The notes beneath the pieces are model-generated. The model had not been told where the DNA came from and did not search any database. It worked only from the letters and a program-made list of their open reading frames with translations. The translations under genes were made by a program, and so were the position numbers. Below, in pieces: positions 1 to 7,309 of a stretch of 64,000 nucleotides of DNA (the stretch's first letter is position 1; each line of letters begins with the position of its first letter). The DNA is from Mucilaginibacter paludis DSM 18603 (lineage in GTDB: Bacteria > Bacteroidota > Bacteroidia > Sphingobacteriales > Sphingobacteriaceae), in NCBI RefSeq assembly GCF_000166195.2, contig NZ_CM001403.1:8172877-8236876 (forward strand), in the 5' to 3' direction.

Positions 1-715
1 CAATTTCATCTATCGATTCCTGTACCTCGCAAGACAATCCCGGCAGTACCATATTGGGTTTCAATATTATTCCCTCCAGCATCACATTCTGCAGGTATAA
101 CGCGGCAAAAACTGCTCGTAAACATTCCTCCGTTACATCGAAGCACTGATGGATGCTATGGTCGCCATCCATCAGCACTTCCGGTTCTATAACAGGTACG
201 AGTCCAGCTTCCTGGCATAGGGCGGCATAACGTGCCAGTGCCTGGGCATTTGCCGCTATACAGCCATGGGTTGGCAAAGTATCATCAGTACTGATAACGC
301 CACGCCATTTAGCAAAACAGGCACCCATTAGCGCATACGCTTTTAGCCGGTCACGTAATCCATCCAAACCTTCCGTCACCTTTTCTCCGGGATGCCCTGC
401 CAGTTGTTTTGCGCCTATGTCAACTTTTATTCCCGGTATAATACCTGCATCAAGGATGACTTTTATAAACGTTGTACCATCTTTCTTTTGCTGACGGATG
501 GTTTCATCGTAAAGGATCACCCCGCTGACATACTTGCCCAGATCCGGCGTAGTAATGATCAATTCCCGATAAGCTCTGCGATATTCTACGGTTTGCGGAA
601 TCCCGATGGCTTCAAACCTTTTGTTACAGGTGCTATTACTTTCATCCATAGCCAGCAAGCCCTTATAGCCTGCTGTCAGCGCCTTGGCGGTCGTTATGAG
701 TGTCTGTTCATTCAT
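1..715 (-). CDS. fba: Class I fructose-bisphosphate aldolase (3' part cut by window edge)
   Basis: This gene should encode the Schiff-base (class I) aldolase that cleaves fructose 1,6-bisphosphate to dihydroxyacetone phosphate and glyceraldehyde 3-phosphate in the cytoplasm. Reading the minus strand from the ATG at 713-715 gives GLLAMDESNSTCNKRF near residue 20, KWR near residue 140, the strand VPVIEPEVLMDGDH near residue 175 and LKPNMV near residue 220, whose lysine is the Schiff-base residue of the family. About 238 residues are visible; the C-terminal third lies left of position 1. The start overlaps the phosphoketolase stop by eight bases, so it is the last visible gene of the cupin-HAD-ackA-xfp operon and is probably translationally coupled. 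It links triose phosphates with the fructose phosphates used by phosphoketolase. Family call is firm. Confidence 0.93.
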   Translation of the reverse strand, partial: MNEQTLITTAKALTAGYKGLLAMDESNSTCNKRFEAIGIPQTVEYRRAYRELIITTPDLGKYVSGVILYDETIRQQKKDGTTFIKVILDAGIIPGIKVDIGAKQLAGHPGEKVTEGLDGLRDRLKAYALMGACFAKWRGVISTDDTLPTHGCIAANAQALARYAALCQEAGLVPVIEPEVLMDGDHSIHQCFDVTEECLRAVFAALYLQNVMLEGIILKPNMVLPGLSCEVQESIDEI

Positions 716-3098
716 GGTTAATTATGTTCCATTTCCAGTTACGGATCTCCGCCATATCCTGGCCATGTATGTCAATGAAATGCTTGTGCTCGATTAGTTT
801 GTCCTGCATTATTTGTTTCAGGTAAGAACCTTTAGCCCCTAAATTTTCTAAACGGTCAACCACGTCAATGACCAGGTGAAACCTGTCAAGATCGTTCTGT
901 ACACGCATATCAAAAGGGGTGGTAATAGTGCCTTCTTCCTTATAACCCCTCACATGAAGATTACGGTTTGTTCTTCGGTAAGTTAAGCGGTGAACCAGCC
1001 ATGGGTAACCGTGAAAAGCAAAGACAATATGCTTATCTTTTGTGAAGAGTGAATCGTAATCAAGGTCGCTTAACCCATGAGGATGTTCGCTGGCTGACTG
1101 TAATTTCATCAGATCAACAACGTTCACTACCCTGACTTTCAACTCAGGCAAATGCTCCCGCAGGATGGAAACAGCAGCCAGTACCTCCAAGGTCGGGGTA
1201 TCTCCGCAGCAGCCCATCACCACATCGGGTTCTGAGTCCTGGTCATTACTCGCCCATTGCCAAATGCCGATGCCTTCTGTACAATGTATAACAGCTGCAT
1301 CCATAGTCAGCCATTGCGGTAAGGCGTGCTTGCCAGCCACTACGACGTTGACATAATCCCGGCTTCGTAAGCAATGATCAACAACCGATAACAGGCAGTT
1401 GGCGTCGGCTGGTAAATAAACGCGCACAATGTCAGCTTTTTTATTGATCACATGATCCAGGAAACCCGGGTCCTGGTGCGTAAAGCCATTATGGTCCTGC
1501 TGCCATACATGAGAGGCCAACAAATAGTTAAGCGACGCGATATTTCTTCGCCATGGCAACTCTTTAGTTACCTTCAGCCATTTGGCATGCTGACTAAACA
1601 TGGAATCGATGATACGGATAAACGCTTCATAGCTGTTAAATATGCCATGCCTGCCGGTCAGCAGGTAACCTTCCAGCCAGCCTTCGCACTGGTGCTCGCT
1701 AAGTTGTGAGTCAAGCACACGGCCTTCGGGTGCCAGAAACTCATCATACTCCGCCTGTCTGGCATCCCATTGACGATTGGTCGTCTCAAAAATAGCTCCG
1801 AGCAGATTAGATAGGGTTTCATCAGGGCCAAAAACACGAAAATTATCGGGATTAAGTTTCACGACATCAGCCAGAAATTTTCCGAGTATCGTAGTATCCC
1901 CAACACTAACTGAACCGGGTGATGGTACACTTACCGCATGCATGTGAAAATCAGGCATACGCAAATCATGAAGTAGCAAGCCACCATTGGTATGTGGGTT
2001 GGAACCCATCCTCCGGTCACCTTTTGGCGCTAAATCCATTAATTTCGGGATCAGGGTGCCGTTCTCATCAAATAATTCCTCGGGTTTATAGCTTTTCATC
2101 CAGCTTTCCAATTGCGCTACATGTTCCGGATGATCGGCGTCAATTAAAAGCGGAACCTGGTGCGACCGAAATGTGCCTTCAACGTGAAACCCGTCGACTA
2201 TTTTAGGCCCCGTCCATCCTTTGGGCGAGCGCAACACGATCATTGGCCAGCGCGGCCTGACTGACTTTTCGTTTGCTATTGCATCATTTTTAATCTGATG
2301 GATCTGTGCAATTACTTTTTCCAGGGTAGATGCCATTAACAGGTGCATGGCTTCGGGGTCATCACCCTCTACAAAATAAGGTGTCCAGCCACAGCCCTCC
2401 AAGAATTTTTCCAGCTCTTCATGTTCAATCCTGGCCAGCAGCGTTGGGTTACTGATCTTGTAACCATTCAAATGGAGGATAGGAAGTACCGTACCGTCGG
2501 TGATTGGGTTTAAAAACTTATTAGAATGCCAGGCTGTAGCCAATGGTCCCGTTTCTGCCTCACCATCGCCAATAACACAGGCTACGATGAGGTCTGGATT
2601 ATCAAAGGCAGCCCCGAAAGCATGGCTGAGTGAATAACCCAGTTCACCGCCCTCGTGGATCGAGCCTGGAGTTGTGGGTGCGACGTGACTAGAAATCCCG
2701 CCGGGAAAGGAAAACTGTGTAAAAAGCTTCTTTAAGCCAGCCTCATCCCTGGTTACATTGGGATAAACATCTGTCCAGGTACCTTCTAGGTAAACCTGGC
2801 CTACGATCGCCGGGCCGCCATGACCGGGGCCGGCTACGTAAAACATATTCAGATCGTACTCCTTAATAACACGGTTTAAGTGTACATAAATGAAGTTTTG
2901 GCCGGGTGTGGTTCCCCAATGCCCGACCACAAGCGGTTTTACATGGGCTAATTTTAGCGGTTCTTTCAGCAGCGGGTTGTCGTACAGGTAAATTTGCCCG
3001 ACGGACAGGTAGTTGGCCGCACGCCAGTAAGCATTCATTTTTTGAATTAACTCCGGGGATATCATTTCAACCTCGGGGCTGGTCATTGCTGTTTCCAT
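708..3098 (-). CDS. xfp: Xylulose-5-phosphate/fructose-6-phosphate phosphoketolase
   Basis: This thiamine-diphosphate enzyme splits xylulose 5-phosphate or fructose 6-phosphate with inorganic phosphate, giving acetyl phosphate plus glyceraldehyde 3-phosphate or erythrose 4-phosphate. The 796-residue length matches the family. Visible signatures are GHWGTTPGQNFIYVHLNRVI (about residue 60), GPGHGGPA (about 90), the ThDP/metal segment GDGEAETGPLATAWHSNKF (about 177), EGTFRSHQVPL (about 315) and SEHQCEGWLEGYLLTGRHG (about 475). Six bases separate it from the upstream acetate kinase, which uses its acetyl phosphate product to make ATP, so the two genes form a compact ATP-yielding shunt. Its stop overlaps the aldolase start. 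Met-5 is an alternative start. Substrate preference between the two sugars cannot be read from sequence here. Confidence 0.97.
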   Translation of the reverse strand: METAMTSPEVEMISPELIQKMNAYWRAANYLSVGQIYLYDNPLLKEPLKLAHVKPLVVGHWGTTPGQNFIYVHLNRVIKEYDLNMFYVAGPGHGGPAIVGQVYLEGTWTDVYPNVTRDEAGLKKLFTQFSFPGGISSHVAPTTPGSIHEGGELGYSLSHAFGAAFDNPDLIVACVIGDGEAETGPLATAWHSNKFLNPITDGTVLPILHLNGYKISNPTLLARIEHEELEKFLEGCGWTPYFVEGDDPEAMHLLMASTLEKVIAQIHQIKNDAIANEKSVRPRWPMIVLRSPKGWTGPKIVDGFHVEGTFRSHQVPLLIDADHPEHVAQLESWMKSYKPEELFDENGTLIPKLMDLAPKGDRRMGSNPHTNGGLLLHDLRMPDFHMHAVSVPSPGSVSVGDTTILGKFLADVVKLNPDNFRVFGPDETLSNLLGAIFETTNRQWDARQAEYDEFLAPEGRVLDSQLSEHQCEGWLEGYLLTGRHGIFNSYEAFIRIIDSMFSQHAKWLKVTKELPWRRNIASLNYLLASHVWQQDHNGFTHQDPGFLDHVINKKADIVRVYLPADANCLLSVVDHCLRSRDYVNVVVAGKHALPQWLTMDAAVIHCTEGIGIWQWASNDQDSEPDVVMGCCGDTPTLEVLAAVSILREHLPELKVRVVNVVDLMKLQSASEHPHGLSDLDYDSLFTKDKHIVFAFHGYPWLVHRLTYRRTNRNLHVRGYKEEGTITTPFDMRVQNDLDRFHLVIDVVDRLENLGAKGSYLKQIMQDKLIEHKHFIDIHGQDMAEIRNWKWNIINHE

Positions 3099-3104
3099 AG
3101 GTGT

Positions 3105-4316
3105 TTAGTTTTTAATGTTATAGTCCAAAACATCGCAAACCGACTTCGCTATCATTAATTCTTCATTTGTTGGAATGACACGAACTGATATCGTACTGAT
3201 GTCGGCAGAGATAAACGGTTCGTTATTTGAATTTTTTTCTTTATCCAGCTCTATACCTAAAAATTCAAGACCGTGACAGATCCTTTCACGGACCTCGGGA
3301 GAATTTTCACCTATACCACCTGAAAACACCAGCGTATCTAAACCGTGAAGGGCTGCGGCAAATGAGCCAATGGATTTTCGGGCCTGGTAACAAAATAGCT
3401 CAACGGCTTCTGCAGCGCGCCTGTCATTTGCCTGGATTTTTAACAGCTCCCTCATATCGGCGCTGGTTTCAGAAATACCCAACAGGCCGGATTCATGATT
3501 AACAAGCTGATTAAACTGTTTAGGGCTAAGCGATTGGGCTTTCATTAAATACCAGGCTACCCCAGGGTCAAGATCACCGGACCGTGTACCCATAGGTATA
3601 CCGCCCGCCGGTGAAAACCCCATACTGGTATCTATGCTTTTACCTTCTTTAACAGCTGCGAGGCTTGCGCCGTTCCCCAAATGCGCTAGTATCACTCTGT
3701 GCCTCGACGTTTCACGCCATTCTTCCAGGTCAAGCTGTTCCATTAGATAGGCATAAGAAAGCCCGTGAAAGCCGTACCGTTTAATACCCATAGCCTGAAA
3801 TCGACGTGGAATGGAGACTAACTTTGCCACAGGCGGCATAGTGGTATGAAAGGAAGTATCAAAACAGGCGACTTGTACCAGGTCCGGGTAGCGCTTCCTG
3901 AAAACGGAGATCATTTTAATTTCTTCAGGCAGATGTTCGGGATCGAAGGCGCTGATCTTTTTCAAATCGTTCATTAGATCATCGGTGATCTTTTCCGGTT
4001 TATCATGGTCCAGGCCTTGAACCACCCTATGCCCAATCCCCTTGACCAGTTCAAAATCTACCTGTTTTTCCAGCCACCCAATCAGCCAGCTAGCGGTGGA
4101 TTCATAGTCATTAGTTTTAAGGTCAATTTTATGAGTCGGATGATGCCCGGGATTTTTAAATCGCAGTGCAATGCTTTTTTGGCCGATATTTTCTATTTCG
4201 CCTGACAGTATCTCATTTAACCTTATATCGGCTTGATATAAAGCAAACTTGATGCTCGATGAACCACCGTTGATGGTAAGCACTTGGTTTTTACCTGCTT
4301 CCATTATAGCTATCAT
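3105..4316 (-). CDS. ackA: Acetate kinase
   Basis: Acetate kinase transfers phosphate from acetyl phosphate to ADP, giving acetate and ATP. The 403 residues carry the ASKHA-fold signatures of the family: LTINGGSSSIKFAL near the N-terminus (the usual NxGSSS phosphate loop), GHRVVQGLDHD, FDTSFHTTMPPVA with RYGFHGLS, HLGNGASLAAV followed by DTSMGFSPAGGIPMGTRSGD, and FSGGIGENS. The gene lies directly upstream of phosphoketolase, and no phosphotransacetylase is present, which fits acetyl phosphate coming from phosphoketolase rather than acetyl-CoA. The start overlaps the HAD gene by 26 bases; the second Met (residue 5) would reduce this to 14 bases, the same overlap seen at the next junction, and may be the real start. 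Confidence 0.97.
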   Translation of the reverse strand: MIAIMEAGKNQVLTINGGSSSIKFALYQADIRLNEILSGEIENIGQKSIALRFKNPGHHPTHKIDLKTNDYESTASWLIGWLEKQVDFELVKGIGHRVVQGLDHDKPEKITDDLMNDLKKISAFDPEHLPEEIKMISVFRKRYPDLVQVACFDTSFHTTMPPVAKLVSIPRRFQAMGIKRYGFHGLSYAYLMEQLDLEEWRETSRHRVILAHLGNGASLAAVKEGKSIDTSMGFSPAGGIPMGTRSGDLDPGVAWYLMKAQSLSPKQFNQLVNHESGLLGISETSADMRELLKIQANDRRAAEAVELFCYQARKSIGSFAAALHGLDTLVFSGGIGENSPEVRERICHGLEFLGIELDKEKNSNNEPFISADISTISVRVIPTNEELMIAKSVCDVLDYNIKN

Positions 4317-4941
4317 TAATTACGCACAGTCCAAAGGATCCTAATTTTGCTTTGGTTGACTGATAATCTGTATGGTGAATGGTATTGATGCCAAAATTTT
4401 CAGCGAGATGGACAAACATGAGTTGATCGTCGATATAGATAATTTGTTTGGCGGGCACCTGCGAAATGTCTAATGCCAGCTTAAACATATCGGTATCGGG
4501 TTTACGAAGGCGGACAAAAGAAGAGGAGATAAAACAATCAGCAAGATCAGTCAGACCGAATTTTTTTATTCTATATTCATTCAATTCACGGCTTTCATTA
4601 CTGACGATCACGATCTTTAAATTGTGCTCCTTTTTAAGTGCAGCAATCAGGGATAGCATTTCGAAATTGCCCGTAGACTGGGCAAATATAAATTCTTTAA
4701 AATCCTGTATTTCGAAATTCTGATGATCGACAAAAACAACCCTTCTCAAATATTCCTCAAGTGTTATTTTACCCAATTCAAAGGTCTCCACGGTAATGTG
4801 GTGACGGTCTTCCATTACATCATGGTCCAGCTTAAAATATTCAGCAGCCTTTTTGCGTGCAATGCGGTTCCAGCCATCTGTAAGCAAGACACCGCCGATA
4901 TCCAGGAACAGGCCTGTAATGTTTTGTTTATTCATAACCAC
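4291..4941 (-). CDS. HAD-superfamily phosphatase, YihX-like
   Basis: A 216-residue cytoplasmic haloacid-dehalogenase-fold hydrolase. Motif I is FLDIGGVLL near residue 12, with the nucleophilic Asp followed by x-Gly instead of the usual x-Asp, as in the YihX branch (sugar 1-phosphate phosphatases). Motif II is IVSNES near residue 117, motif III the Lys of RLRKPD near residue 143 and motif IV YIDDQ near residue 169. A helical cap lies between motifs I and II. It overlaps the cupin gene upstream by 14 bases and ackA downstream, so it belongs to the phosphoketolase operon. A role in removing phosphate from a sugar phosphate of the shunt is inference; the substrate is unknown. Confidence 0.85.
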   Translation of the reverse strand: MVMNKQNITGLFLDIGGVLLTDGWNRIARKKAAEYFKLDHDVMEDRHHITVETFELGKITLEEYLRRVVFVDHQNFEIQDFKEFIFAQSTGNFEMLSLIAALKKEHNLKIVIVSNESRELNEYRIKKFGLTDLADCFISSSFVRLRKPDTDMFKLALDISQVPAKQIIYIDDQLMFVHLAENFGINTIHHTDYQSTKAKLGSFGLCVINDSYNGSR

Positions 4942-5281
4942 TTTTAATAACGGTTTGAATCATTTTAAAACGGCCGTTTGGTTTGATATAGTTGGGGAGG
5001 TGTGCAGGTATAATAATACCCATACCTGCTTTAAGATGGTTGGAAACATGATCAATAACAATCTCTGCATTTCCTTCAATGATCTGCGCGAAAGTATCGA
5101 AAGGGCTCGTTTTTTCGGTTAATCCTTCCCCGCTGTCAAAAGACATAATGCTGATGTTTCCTGTCGATTTTTTAATAATGGTTTTGATGACGACGGCATT
5201 GGGTACATATTCAATAATCTCCACGATAATGTGTGCTTTACCTGTTTCCAGTTCAGTGTTATCTGATGCGTTTTTCTCCAT
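4928..5281 (-). CDS. Small cupin-domain protein
   Basis: A 117-residue single-domain protein that fits the cupin_2 barrel: KSTGNISIMSFDSGEGLTEK is the first conserved strand region, and the GNAEIVIDHVSNHLKAGMGI stretch with IIPAHLPNYIKP is the second cupin motif. There is no signal peptide, so it acts in the cytoplasm. The usual His-rich metal ligands of motif 1 are mostly missing (TEKTSPFDTFAQI in place of HxH), while a His is kept in the PAHLPN strand, so metal binding is doubtful. It is the first gene of the phosphoketolase operon and overlaps the HAD gene by 14 bases. It may be a small-molecule sensor or an isomerase-like enzyme; nothing in the sequence decides this. Confidence 0.8.
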   Translation of the reverse strand: MEKNASDNTELETGKAHIIVEIIEYVPNAVVIKTIIKKSTGNISIMSFDSGEGLTEKTSPFDTFAQIIEGNAEIVIDHVSNHLKAGMGIIIPAHLPNYIKPNGRFKMIQTVIKSGYE

Positions 5282-5765
5282 GGTTTTTGATTTAAATATC
5301 TTTTTACACTTTTCTTTTTGTGATTTTTTTTAGCTATCAGAAGGTAGATTCTAATTGAGGGTATTTCAGAGCAGTTAAAATCTCTAGCACAAAGATGGCG
5401 TGACCGGGAATTCTAATTGTTACACAACTCCTTAGAAATGTTACATATTTCACACATTAAGAATGGCCGATTTGTCATAACGATAAGGGAATAGCAGATT
5501 GTAAGTCAGATGATGATATCCGTTGTAGAAAACTAAAATCGAGAATTTAACCTGAGGTTTTTTATTTTTCGATTTGATTAAAACTAATCTTGTTTTTATT
5601 CCTTATCGTTATGCATATTGGTATTACATGAACGCATCAAGCAATAAATTCAATGTAATTCAACAATGTGTTCCATCCATCAAATTTACTTCTTATGACG
5701 GCTCTGCTGTCGTTATAAGACCGTTCAGCAAATCATTGATTTTACGTTCCTACCCCCTTTAGAAT
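5282..5765. other. Divergent intergenic region between cupin operon and AraC gene
   Basis: About 480 bases separate the minus-strand phosphoketolase operon from the plus-strand AraC gene, so promoters for both should lie here. The sequence is AT-rich. The element GATTAaaacTAATC (5576-5589) is a short perfect inverted repeat and could be an operator, and the near-copy GATTCTAATTG / GAATTCTAATTG occurs at about 5348 and 5409. I could not assign a convincing Bacteroidota -33/-7 promoter. No gene or RNA was recognised. Confidence 0.4.
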
Positions 5766-6326
5766 ATGAAACTTTATGTTAAAAACATGGTATGTATACG
5801 CTGCAAGATGGTGGTCAAACAGCAACTCAAAAAATTATCTCTTCATTACATTATCGTCGAGCTTGGTGAAGTGGAAATTTTGGAAACCATGTCTAATGCT
5901 CAATTGCTGGAATTTAAAACTTTACTGTTGAAGCATGGCCTTGAATTACTGGATGATAAAAAGAGTATCCTGATTGAAAAAATAAAAAAAGTCATTATCG
6001 AGTTGGTCCATTATTCCGATGAGCCTGCAAAGGTTAATTTCTCTGACTACCTAAGTGAGAAATTAAACCATGATTACACCTACCTGGCTAATTTATTTTC
6101 GGAAGTGGTTGGAATCAATATTGAGCATTATGTTATCATGCATAAAATAGAAAGGGTAAAGGAGTTGTTGGTCTATGATGAACTCTCGTTAACGGAAATC
6201 TCTTATAAATTACATTACAGTAGCGTAGCTCATCTTTCCAACCAATTCAAGAAAATTACAGGTTTAACGCCGTCCCATTTTAAAAAGTTTAAAGAAAACA
6301 GACAATTGGGCATCGTCGATCCCTGA
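5766..6326 (+). CDS. AraC-family regulator with N-terminal HMA-like segment
   Basis: A 186-residue transcription regulator. The C-terminal half (about residues 85-180) is an AraC-type double helix-turn-helix: DYTYLANLFSEVVGINIEHY is the first HTH, and LTEISYKLHYSSVAHLSNQF with KKITGLTPSHFKKF is the second HTH and family signature. The N-terminal part begins MKLYVKNMVCIRCKMVVKQQ, a CxxC segment resembling a heavy-metal-associated fold rather than a cupin-type sensor. It is not known whether it binds metal or is only a dimerisation element. The gene is divergent from the phosphoketolase operon and 61 bases upstream of the PNPOx-fold gene, so those are the natural target candidates. Confidence 0.88.
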   Translation: MKLYVKNMVCIRCKMVVKQQLKKLSLHYIIVELGEVEILETMSNAQLLEFKTLLLKHGLELLDDKKSILIEKIKKVIIELVHYSDEPAKVNFSDYLSEKLNHDYTYLANLFSEVVGINIEHYVIMHKIERVKELLVYDELSLTEISYKLHYSSVAHLSNQFKKITGLTPSHFKKFKENRQLGIVDP

Positions 6327-6387
6327 AATAATAAAGCGCATGACGCTTACTTAAAGTTTCTTATTAAAAGATCATAAAAAAATAAAG

Positions 6388-6840
6388 ATGTTAAGAGAAT
6401 TAGACAACAACCAAATAGAAGCCCTGTTGAAAGACCAGCTGATCGGCCGCCTTGGATGCCATTCAGCAGGCGTTACCTACATTGTGCCAGTTAATTATGT
6501 GTATGATGGCACAAACATTTATTGCCATTCTGTTAAAGGGATGAAGATCGATATGATGAGGCAGAACCCGGAAATTTGCTTTGAAGTAGATAAAATAAAA
6601 AACGTGACCGACTGGCAAAGCGTGATCGCATGGGGAAAATTTGAAGAGATTACCGGAATGGCCGAACAGCAAAAGGTTTTACAACAATTGACGGATAGAA
6701 TTACGCCATTTATTATCGATGATTCGGTTACTCGCGAACACGGTTTCGTTGATAACGAAAGTGATATAGGGACAACGGTTGAACTCATCATGTACAAAAT
6801 CGTCGTAGATAAAAAAACCGGGAGGTTTGAAGCCAGGTAA
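6388..6840 (+). CDS. Pyridoxamine 5'-phosphate oxidase-fold (Nim-like) flavoprotein
   Basis: A 150-residue cytoplasmic protein of the pyridoxamine-phosphate-oxidase-like split-barrel family, the group containing NimA-type nitroimidazole reductases and F420/FMN-dependent stress proteins. Supporting segments are RLGCHSAGVTYIVPVNYVYD near residue 20 (the first flavin-binding strands), IYCHSVKGMKIDMMRQNPEI near residue 45 and NVTDWQSVIAWGKFEEI near residue 70. It follows the AraC gene and ends in front of a non-coding stretch with gene relics. Members of this family recur in hypoxia/dormancy clusters with universal stress proteins, which matches the gene content to the right. Cofactor and substrate are unknown. 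Confidence 0.85.
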   Translation: MLRELDNNQIEALLKDQLIGRLGCHSAGVTYIVPVNYVYDGTNIYCHSVKGMKIDMMRQNPEICFEVDKIKNVTDWQSVIAWGKFEEITGMAEQQKVLQQLTDRITPFIIDDSVTREHGFVDNESDIGTTVELIMYKIVVDKKTGRFEAR

Positions 6841-6870
6841 ACTTATTTCACTTTATACTCAAAAAAATGA

Positions 6871-7017
6871 ATCCATAGATTTCCTGGCTACCAGCACATC
6901 GGCTTGCTGGCCGAAATTTACCAGCTTTGTGTCCAGAATAAAAACCGTGAGCCTGAAAAGGCAGAAGTAGCCGACCTAATCAACGGCACAGATAAGGTCC
7001 TGAAGACCGAATTTTAA
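6871..7017 (+). pseudogene. Possible gene fragment without start codon
   Basis: An open stretch of about 48 codons runs from the stop at 6868-6870 to TAA at 7015-7017, reading FPGYQHIGLLAEIYQLCVQN and then KNREPEKAEVADLINGTDKV. Its residue composition is protein-like, but there is no ATG, GTG or plausible upstream signal, so it looks like the 3' remnant of a lost gene or chance coding. I do not recognise the family. It abuts a clear relic of a TonB receptor at 7021, which supports the idea of a decayed region. Confidence 0.3.
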
Positions 7018-7020
7018 AAA

Positions 7021-7137
7021 CAAGCAACTTAAATGAACTAACGCGCCAAACCTAGTTCCCGGCATAAAAGCAATCCCTTCAACAGCTGATTGACAGGGTT
7101 ACAGTTTCAAACTGCGTTTCCTTCCACTTGACATTAA
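7021..7137 (-). pseudogene. Relic of a TonB receptor 3' end (paralogue of the receptor at 28.6 kb)
   Basis: This non-coding stretch aligns base by base with the last 120 or so bases of the TonB receptor at 28574-30829. On the minus strand one frame reads NVKWKETQFET, identical to the receptor, and after a small deletion another frame reads QSAVEGIAFMPGTRFGALVH, against QSAVNGIAFTPGTKLAAMLH in the receptor. The shared block CCTTCCACTT and the phrase for KWKETQFE leave no doubt of common origin. There is no upstream barrel sequence, so only the tail survives. It marks an old duplication, recombination or deletion between these places. Confidence 0.8.
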
Positions 7138-7309
7138 TCCAAACGCGCTCCTCCAATAAAATAAAATTATTGCATCACTTGTCGATTTCTATAGTAATCG
7201 TTTACCTATGCTGAGAATTGGGCTGAATTAAAGAAATAATAGGGGCTTAACGTTTAAAAGATTGATTTCTTTAAGTATCATGAAGATCATGTTTTAACCG
7301 GCTGGTTCT

